Assembly: GCA_947470885.1 (NCBI GenBank) | Contig: CANIXE010000037.1 | Coordinates: forward strand, 1 to 11,647 | DNA from: Planctomycetota bacterium | GTDB taxonomy: Bacteria > Planctomycetota > UBA11346 | DNA length: 11,647 nt | Reading direction: 5' to 3' | Shown here: positions 7,131-11,647 of the stretch, piece after piece | Layout of the letters: each line of letters opens with the position of its first letter | Position numbering within the stretch: position 1 is the first letter of the stretch | The notes under the pieces: model-generated | What the model was told of the DNA's origin: nothing | Database searches by the model: none | Seen by the model: the letters and a program-made list of their open reading frames with translations, nothing else | Program-made: the position numbers and the translations under genes

Positions 7131-7342
7131 TGGATCGGCCTGGTCCTGGGCACACTCGCCCACCGGGGAGTGTCGGGTCAGGTTAATGCCAAGGGCGAGT
7201 CCCAGCTCTGGATCGCCTGGACGGTCTTCAGTTGGTCGCCTGGCATGACGGCAAGAGGGGACAAAAATTCCTGATGCCCGCTGGTACCCCGGTGACCTTT
7301 TCCGTGTCGGCGTACTCCGAGGTGGATCCCGCGGCGAAGTGA
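7131..7342 (+). pseudogene. Possible decayed 3' end of an unidentified gene
   Basis: The 334 bp between 7087 and 7422 hold no intact gene, but two frames read like consecutive parts of one protein. Frame 3 (7131-7211) ends SGQVNAKGESQLWI. Frame 2 from about 7214 continues LDGLQLVAWHDGKRG, then MPAGTPVTFSVSAYSEVD, and ends PAAK with TGA at 7340-7342. A single missing base near 7212-7214 would join them. The alternating hydrophobic pattern looks like the last strands of a beta-rich domain. No start codon or ribosome site is evident, and in-frame stops lie upstream (TGA at 7128). I do not recognise the family. It may be a true remnant, a sequencing frameshift or chance. Confidence 0.3.
7152..7173 (+). 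other. GC-rich hairpin after the heme/FGE-like gene
   Basis: ACACTC (7152-7157) pairs with GAGTGT (7168-7173). Inside the loop, CCC (7159-7161) pairs with GGG (7165-7167) with one bulged base. It lies 65 nt past the stop. No T-run follows, so at best it would stabilise a 3' end or pause polymerase. It overlaps the possible decayed reading frame described separately. Confidence 0.3.
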
Positions 7343-7421
7343 GACGTTGCGGACGGCCTGGAGGGATTGCACCCAGGCCCGTCCCGGGATCATCTTGGGC
7401 ATGATCGTCCGTGGCCTGTCC

Positions 7422-8612
7422 ATGCCCCTCGCCACCTACCGCCGTCGGCGGACGGGTGCCCTGGCCCAGATCCAGCAGCGGTTTTTCCGCCCGCTGCCCC
7501 TGCTGCTCATCGGCAGCGATGAAACCACCCTGCGCCGGGATCGCCAGGATCCCTGGCTGGATTATTACAGTGGCTGCGCCGAGCCCGACGCCGCCCTCCT
7601 CCTGGATCCCTTCGATCCCGACGCCCGGGACACGCTGTTTCTCGATCCTGGTCACCCGGATCGGGAGGTCTGGGACGGCAAGCGCCTGGGGGCCGGGGAA
7701 GCCGCGCGAAAAGCCCACGGCGTCGACCGGGCTTTGGACCTCAAAGAGCTCCACGCCCGGGTGGAACGGGCCGCGGCCCGGGCCGGGGGCTGCTTCGCGA
7801 TGTGCACCCGCACCAAGGAACCCGGCGTCCAGGCCCAGGCCTACGCCACCTGGCAGCGCTGGCTGCCCCAGGGCCTGCGCCTGGTGAACGCCGAACCGGC
7901 CTTGGTCCATCAACGGATGTACAAGGACCCGGACGAAATCGCCTGGCATCGCAAGGCCATCGCCATCACCGAAAAGGGCCTGAAGGACGTCCTGCCTCGA
8001 CTGCGGGATCTGGGGACGGAATGCGCGGTGGCCTCGGCCCTCACGGCCCACTACCGGGCGCCGGCCTACGGCCCGTTGGCCTTCCCCCCCATCGTCGGTT
8101 CTGCCCTGGGGGGCGCGACCCTGCATTATCCCCACAACGACCAGCCCCTGGCGGAACGCCGGCCCCTGCTCATCGACAGCGGAGCTACCGCCGGCGGTTA
8201 CTGCGCCGACGTGACCCGCACCGTGCCGGTCCACGGCCGGTTCGACGACGCCCGCTTCCGCGAAGTCTACGAACTCGTCTTGAAGTGTAACCAGATCGCC
8301 CGCAAGACCGCCCGCCCCGGGATCAGCCGGGAGGAATGGACCAAGGGTGCTTGGCAGCCCATCATCGACGCCGGCTTCGTCCGCCACCACGGCCTGTCCC
8401 ACCACATCGGCCTGGATGTCCACGATCCCGCGGACTACGACGTGGCCCTGGCCCCGGGGATGGTTCTCTCCAACGAGCCGGGAATCTACCTGCCCGACGA
8501 GGGTTTCGGTGTGCGCATCGAGGACGACCTGCTGATCACCGCGGACGGCTGCGAGGAGCTGACCGCCGCCATCCCCAAGACCGTGGCCGCCCTCGAAGCC
8601 CTGATGAAATGA
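7422..8612 (+). CDS. Xaa-Pro aminopeptidase (M24B, PepP-like)
   Basis: A metallopeptidase that removes the N-terminal residue from peptides with proline second; probably cytosolic, since no signal peptide is seen. An N-terminal AMP_N-type domain (about residues 1-150: PLLLIGSDE, LFLDPGHPDREVWDGKRLG) precedes the pita-bread catalytic domain. All five metal ligands of the family are visible: Asp252 in LLIDSGA, Asp263 in CADVTRTV, His327 in HGLSHHIGLDVHD, Glu352 in LSNEPGIYL and Glu367 in GVRIEDDLLIT. The HGLSH segment is very close to E. coli PepP. Start choice is uncertain. ATG 7422 gives MPLATYRRRR, a family-like beginning, and 396 residues. ATG 7401 adds seven residues but can pair in a GATCAT/ATGATC hairpin (7388-7393 with 7401-7406). 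TTG 7347 is unlikely. No start has a good ribosome site. The stop overlaps thrB. Confidence 0.93.
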   Translation: MPLATYRRRRTGALAQIQQRFFRPLPLLLIGSDETTLRRDRQDPWLDYYSGCAEPDAALLLDPFDPDARDTLFLDPGHPDREVWDGKRLGAGEAARKAHGVDRALDLKELHARVERAAARAGGCFAMCTRTKEPGVQAQAYATWQRWLPQGLRLVNAEPALVHQRMYKDPDEIAWHRKAIAITEKGLKDVLPRLRDLGTECAVASALTAHYRAPAYGPLAFPPIVGSALGGATLHYPHNDQPLAERRPLLIDSGATAGGYCADVTRTVPVHGRFDDARFREVYELVLKCNQIARKTARPGISREEWTKGAWQPIIDAGFVRHHGLSHHIGLDVHDPADYDVALAPGMVLSNEPGIYLPDEGFGVRIEDDLLITADGCEELTAAIPKTVAALEALMK

Positions 8613-9514
8613 CTGCGATGACTCCCATGACCAAGGCCCTCCGCTTCCGCGTCCCCGCCTCGACCACCAACCTGGGCCACGGCTTCGACTGCCTGGGCAT
8701 CGCCCTGGGCTTGGCCAATACCATCACCGTGGTCCCTGGCGGCGACACCGTCACCGCCCCCGGGGCCGCGGATCCGGGTCTGCAGCCCATGGCGGAAAAA
8801 ATCCGCAGCGAATGCGCCCGGGCCTGGGCCGTGGCGGTACCCGGCTTCGCGGTCAGCGTCGCCGGCGAGGTCCCCATCGCCCGGGGCATGGGCTCATCGG
8901 CGACGATCCTGTGCGGTGTTGCCGCCGCCTGCCGGGAACTTGCGGGTCTTCCCGAAGATCCCGGCGCGGTTTTGGCCGTCGCTGCCGCCATCGAGGGCCA
9001 TCCCGACAATGTTGCCGCGGCAGTTTTCGGCGGCGTGACCGTCGTCGGTGGCCTGGGCACGGGGTTGTCGTGGGCGAAGATTCCGGTCCCCGCGGATCTG
9101 GTGGCGGTGGTGGCGATCCCGCCGTTTGAAGTGAAGACCAGCGAAGCCCGGAAGATCCTGCCCCAGGAGTTGAGCCGGGCCGATGCCATTCGCGGCCTCC
9201 AGCGCACCGGCCTGATCGTCGCCGCTTTGGCACAGGGTCGCTCGGCGGATTTGCGCGGGCTGTTCGCCGACGCCTGGCACGAACGCTATCGGGCACCCCT
9301 GAACCACGGTTTTGTTGAAGCCCGGGCCGCCGCCGACGTCGCCGGCGCGGTGGGCACCATCATCAGCGGCAGCGGCAGCACCGTGCTGGCATTCACTCCA
9401 CGAAGCCTGGCCGAGGCGGTGCGCTCCGCCGTGGCCGCCAGTTACCTCGCCCGGGGCACCACGGCGGACGTGCGGGTGGTGGAGTTCGACAACCGGGGCC
9501 TGACCCGGATTTGA
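8609..9514 (+). CDS. thrB: Homoserine kinase (GHMP family)
   Basis: Phosphorylates the hydroxyl of L-homoserine with ATP, the step before threonine synthase; cytosolic. The 301-residue product has all three GHMP motifs. The N-terminal PASTTNLGHGFDCLG (16-30) matches the homoserine-kinase form of motif 1. The ATP loop is VPIARGMGSSATI (88-100), with Met where Leu is common. EGHPDNVAAAVFGG (129-142) is typical of ThrB. The C-terminal ISGSGST (252-258) is motif 3. Start choice: ATG 8609 overlaps the peptidase stop (ATGA), pointing to translational coupling; ATG 8618 and ATG 8624 are in-frame alternatives that would shorten the protein by 3 or 5 residues. Threonine synthase and homoserine dehydrogenase are not in the window. 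Assignment to ThrB rather than another GHMP kinase rests on motif 1 and EGHPDN. Confidence 0.95.
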   Translation: MTAMTPMTKALRFRVPASTTNLGHGFDCLGIALGLANTITVVPGGDTVTAPGAADPGLQPMAEKIRSECARAWAVAVPGFAVSVAGEVPIARGMGSSATILCGVAAACRELAGLPEDPGAVLAVAAAIEGHPDNVAAAVFGGVTVVGGLGTGLSWAKIPVPADLVAVVAIPPFEVKTSEARKILPQELSRADAIRGLQRTGLIVAALAQGRSADLRGLFADAWHERYRAPLNHGFVEARAAADVAGAVGTIISGSGSTVLAFTPRSLAEAVRSAVAASYLARGTTADVRVVEFDNRGLTRI

Positions 9515-9570
9515 AGCGTTTGCCTCGCGGCCGTTGCTGAACAGAAAATCCAAGGAACTCCGTGGCCGAA

Positions 9571-9681
9571 ACTGGGAGCGCCGAGCGCCAGCTCGGCATC
9601 GGTGGTGACGGCTTAGACGGCTGACGTTGGTTTCACGCAGGGAATCGCCCCGAGGCCGAGCTGGCGCTCGGCGCTCCCAGT
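9571..9681. repeat. Inverted pair of REP-like palindromes (REPIN/BIME-like)
   Basis: The 27 bases at 9571-9597 are an exact reverse complement of 9655-9681, and with one mismatch the arms extend to 9602 and 9650. Each arm is itself a small hairpin, GCCGAGC and GCTCGGC around a 4-nt loop (9580-9586/9591-9597 and 9655-9661/9666-9672). The palindrome is preceded at its outer edge by GGAG (9575-9578), the kind of tetranucleotide known next to REP elements moved by RAYT transposases. About 57 bp separate the arms. It sits between convergent genes, so it may also end transcription from both sides. Confidence 0.7.
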
Positions 9682-9707
9682 GGCAGCCGTTCGCCAACGT
9701 GGGGCAG

Positions 9708-11117
9708 CTATCCCCGCGGTGCCCCGACCTCGGGCGCGGTGTAGCCCGTGATCCCCCCCATCGCCTGGAAGCGCCGGTACACGACCAGCCAGACGATCAG
9801 CGAGGCAAACGCGAGCAGTGAACCGAGCAGGTACGTATTCCGGTAATCATGGCCGGTGGCATCCAGGATTCGGCCCAGGGCGGGGCTCACCAGGGCTTGA
9901 ATAAGACTGGTGACCAGGCCGGCGGCGGACATGAACTGGCTAAATTTCATCCGGGGAAACAGCATCAGGCCAAGACCGGCGGTGGTGGTAAAGAAAGCCC
10001 CGGACAGCACGGTGTGGGCCAGCAGGGCGAAGCCGAAAGTCCGCGGACTGTCGATTCCGAAGTACGACCCCAGCATGAGCACGGCATACAACGCCAGGGT
10101 GATGCCGCCGGTGACGAGGGGATGGAAACGGTCGGTCATCCAGCCCAGGGGAAACGCCAGGGTGATGGAGCAGACATAGGCGATGGCGACGTAAACACCG
10201 TATTCATCCATCGAGAGGTGGAAACTTTCCGCCGCCGGGATGGAGAAGATGTTGACGGGGATGAAGGTGATGGTGGTGAGGGCGAGAAGGGCGAACACCC
10301 AGAGGAAGAAAGGCTGGGCGGTGCATTCCCGAAAATACGTGGCGATCTCCTCACCCACGCTGCGCTTTCGGGGGAGAGGCGGAGGATCGGGATAGGTGCC
10401 TTCTTTGACATAAGTGCACATCACCGTGAAGCCGACGCCGTACCCGGCAGCGACGGCCAGGAACACCGGAATGTAATGTTCCTTGGCGTAGCCGATGAGG
10501 AAATAATTGAACAACACCCCGGCGCCCAGGCTGACCATCCGGAACAGGCCAAAGAATCGCCCGATCATCACCCGGGGGACGACGTCATTGACCAGACCGT
10601 TGAAGACGGCGTTGGCGACGATGGTGAACACTTCGAACAAGGTCCAGAACACCGCAAAAAGACTGATGATCCAGGCTCGGTCGTTATTGGGGTCGCCCCC
10701 GGTCAGGGCATTGAGCCAGGGTCCCAGGGAGGGGCTGAACGCCAGGGCGACCATCGAACCGACGATGATGGGCGTCGGTAGGGCCAGGAAGGGAATGCGC
10801 CGGCCCCACGAACAACGTAAGCGGTCGCTCCAGACGCTGACTACGGGTCCGACCGCGAGGCCGATCAGGGCGGGGATGGAGCCGATGAGCAGTCCGGTGA
10901 GCAGATCGGAGGTTTCATATTTCTTGAGGAGGATCTGGAACAGCGGCATCACCGACCGTTCCTTCATCGACCAGGCGAAATCCCCCGCCAGCAGCAACAG
11001 GAACAGCACCACCAACCCACGACCGGTATAGGCGAGACTGCCGACTCGCCATACCCCGGGGGTATGGGCGGGAATTTCAGTGGGCGCATCGGGTGGCGGC
11101 GCGGCGGGGTGGGACAT
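9708..11117 (-). CDS. MFS transporter, glycoside/sugar:cation symporter (GPH/SLC45-like)
   Basis: A 469-residue inner-membrane protein with about 12 hydrophobic segments, beginning after a Pro/Ala-rich cytoplasmic tail with LVVLFLLLLAGDFAWSM. The loop after TM2 carries the MFS motif A in the form SDRLRCSWGRRIPFL (97-111), which is characteristic of GPH and sucrose-transporter-like symporters (SDRxRxxWGRRxPF). A second, degenerate copy is GWMTDRFHP in the C-terminal half. The central loop (KEGTYPDPPPLPRKRS) is short. It probably imports a mono- or oligosaccharide or glycoside with a cation; the actual substrate cannot be read. The start is supported by GGAG (plus-strand CTCC at 11125-11128) seven bases before the ATG. 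It is convergent with thrB and lies downstream of, and in the same direction as, a broken glycosidase-like remnant. Confidence 0.93.
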   Translation of the reverse strand: MSHPAAPPPDAPTEIPAHTPGVWRVGSLAYTGRGLVVLFLLLLAGDFAWSMKERSVMPLFQILLKKYETSDLLTGLLIGSIPALIGLAVGPVVSVWSDRLRCSWGRRIPFLALPTPIIVGSMVALAFSPSLGPWLNALTGGDPNNDRAWIISLFAVFWTLFEVFTIVANAVFNGLVNDVVPRVMIGRFFGLFRMVSLGAGVLFNYFLIGYAKEHYIPVFLAVAAGYGVGFTVMCTYVKEGTYPDPPPLPRKRSVGEEIATYFRECTAQPFFLWVFALLALTTITFIPVNIFSIPAAESFHLSMDEYGVYVAIAYVCSITLAFPLGWMTDRFHPLVTGGITLALYAVLMLGSYFGIDSPRTFGFALLAHTVLSGAFFTTTAGLGLMLFPRMKFSQFMSAAGLVTSLIQALVSPALGRILDATGHDYRNTYLLGSLLAFASLIVWLVVYRRFQAMGGITGYTAPEVGAPRG

Positions 11118-11180
11118 CGACGGACTCCGGGGACCGGGGCGCGGGTGACGGCGTGGGGCGAAGGATCCGAAACGAGCGCG

Positions 11181-11400
11181 TTACGAATCAGCAAAGACCA
11201 CCATCTGATGGCATTCCACTCTGGGGATGACGATCTGAACGACATCCGCATTCCAGGAGAACGGCAACGGTGTGCCTTGGGGTTCCAGGGTGACGGCAAT
11301 CCGTCGGTGCAGGCGACACAGGGTCAGAGGAATCTGGTGCAGGGGGCGAGGTCTTCGATCGCCTGGATCGGCTGGCCGTTTCACGTCCCGTTGATCCTGG
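11181..11400 (-). pseudogene. Remnant of a glycoside-hydrolase-like protein (C-terminal end)
   Basis: The minus strand ends at TAA (11181-11183) with a sequence that reads as a genuine beta-sandwich C-terminus: RIAVTLEPQGTPLPFSWN, then VVQIVIPRVECHQMVVF. This V-x-I-x-(V/I)PRVE-x-HxMVVF style of ending is one I associate with large glycoside hydrolases; that is recollection, not a search. Upstream the coherent reading moves to another frame (INGT, a TGA at plus 11381-11383, then NGQPIQAIEDLAP). The two parts join as EDLAP-LHQIPLTL if one base is restored in the five-C run at plus 11342-11346. One frameshift and one stop therefore separate the readable pieces. Further upstream no frame is convincing. 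It lies 63 bp before the sugar-type transporter on the same strand, which suits a former glycan-use operon. Confidence 0.5.
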
Positions 11401-11552
11401 AAAGCGCAATTGAAGCGCCGTGCATCTGCGCACCACGTGCGTTTCCAGACGCACCATTTGGGTGAAACAACCGTCGAGGCAAAGACTTGAAAAATACAGC
11501 AGGGATTCTGCAAATGGCCAACTCAACCTAAATGCCGCATGAGATTTTTCAC

Positions 11553-11574
11553 GCGGAGGCGCGGAGGCGCGGAG
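11553..11574. repeat. 8-bp tandem repeat (GCGGAGGC, 2.75 units)
   Basis: GCGGAGGC occurs at 11553-11560 and 11561-11568, followed by GCGGAG at 11569-11574. It is flanked by a T-rich stretch (TTTTT at 11545-11549) and CAC on the left. Short period-8 repeats of this CGCGGAG/CGCAGAG style turn up between genes in unrelated bacteria. No coding role is seen. Confidence 0.6.
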
Positions 11575-11592
11575 AACACCGTTCTTTCGCGC

Positions 11593-11646
11593 TGAACCAA
11601 CGTTATCGACGGATCACCCACCTGGTGAACGTCGATTTTTGGTTCA
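11593..11646. other. Long nested hairpin at the right edge (terminator or palindromic element)
   Basis: Three nested stems share one centre. TGAACCAA (11593-11600) pairs with TTGGTTCA (11639-11646), ATCGACG (11605-11611) with CGTCGAT (11630-11636), and TCACC (11614-11618) with GGTGA (11624-11628) around a 5-nt loop. That is 20 base pairs over 54 nt. The middle stem is followed by TTTT (11637-11640), so the inner part could be an intrinsic terminator. The outer stem instead suggests a mobile palindrome or structured RNA. The window ends one base later. Confidence 0.5.
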
Positions 11647-11647
11647 A

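Noticed and set aside
5231..7153. Long open frame on the minus strand (640 codons) opposite the heme/FGE-like gene
   Set aside because: Its translation is Gly/Arg/His-rich low-quality text with no motif. The plus strand carries the clear protein. It is an antisense shadow produced by high GC content.
6807..8423. Minus-strand open frame of 538 codons across the 3' end of the heme/FGE-like gene and pepP
   Set aside because: It spans two real plus-strand genes and the gap between them, has Pro/Arg/Gly-rich composition, and shows no domain.
9849..10781. Plus-strand open frame opposite the transporter
   Set aside because: The translation is hydrophilic and repetitive (runs of D, G, E, H, Q), the expected antisense image of a membrane protein gene.
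11064..11465. Plus-strand frame of 133 codons at the right end
   Set aside because: It overlaps the transporter start and runs opposite the remnant; composition is not protein-like and there is no ribosome site.
11593..11647. Integron attC site or tRNA at the terminal palindrome
   Set aside because: The 7-bp attC core pattern (RYYYAAC / GTTRRRY) is not present at the arms, and no cloverleaf or TTC-containing T-arm can be drawn.
1..11647. CRISPR array, tRNA/rRNA genes, transposase gene, or phage/defence system
   Set aside because: No regularly spaced direct repeats, no recognisable RNA gene and no transposase, phage or defence protein was seen on either strand.

Overview
The window is GC-rich, densely packed bacterial chromosome. 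The best clue to the host is the large gene in the middle. It encodes a secreted protein with a beta-propeller, a hydrazine-synthase-alpha-like region, two c-type heme motifs and a C-terminal formylglycine-generating-enzyme-type domain. Proteins of this kind are, from general knowledge, typical of Planctomycetota and other PVC-group bacteria (Lentisphaerota, Verrucomicrobiota) and similar environmental lineages. A PVC-type host is therefore my best guess, but it is an inference from gene content, not from a marker gene.

Layout, left to right. (1) Positions 2-1050 hold the 3' end of a PLP-dependent aminotransferase overlapping trpA (tryptophan synthase alpha) by 4 bp. (2) Positions 1193-2806 hold a membrane methyl-accepting chemotaxis receptor with a structured leader and a probable terminator. 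(3) Positions 2882-7087 hold an IclR-family regulator with a clear sigma70-type promoter whose -35 region coincides with a near match to the E. coli IclR box. Ten bases after its stop comes the heme/FGE-like secreted protein, and the two look like one self-regulated operon. (4) Positions 7088-7421 have no intact gene, but hold a hairpin and what may be the decayed end of a protein. (5) Positions 7422-9514 hold a PepP-like Xaa-Pro aminopeptidase and homoserine kinase (thrB), overlapping by 4 bp. (6) Positions 9515-9707 separate convergent genes and carry a large inverted pair of REP-like palindromes. (7) Positions 9708-11117, on the minus strand, hold an MFS/GPH-type sugar transporter. (8) Positions 11118-11647 hold no intact gene. 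They contain a broken minus-strand remnant that reads like the C-terminus of a glycoside-hydrolase-like protein (upstream of and co-directional with the transporter), an 8-bp tandem repeat and a long nested hairpin at the right edge.

Functionally the window mixes amino-acid biosynthesis (trpA, thrB, aminotransferase), peptide turnover, signalling, and probable carbohydrate uptake. The regulator plus heme/FGE-like protein is the least ordinary unit. No CRISPR array, tRNA, rRNA, transposase gene or defence system is visible.
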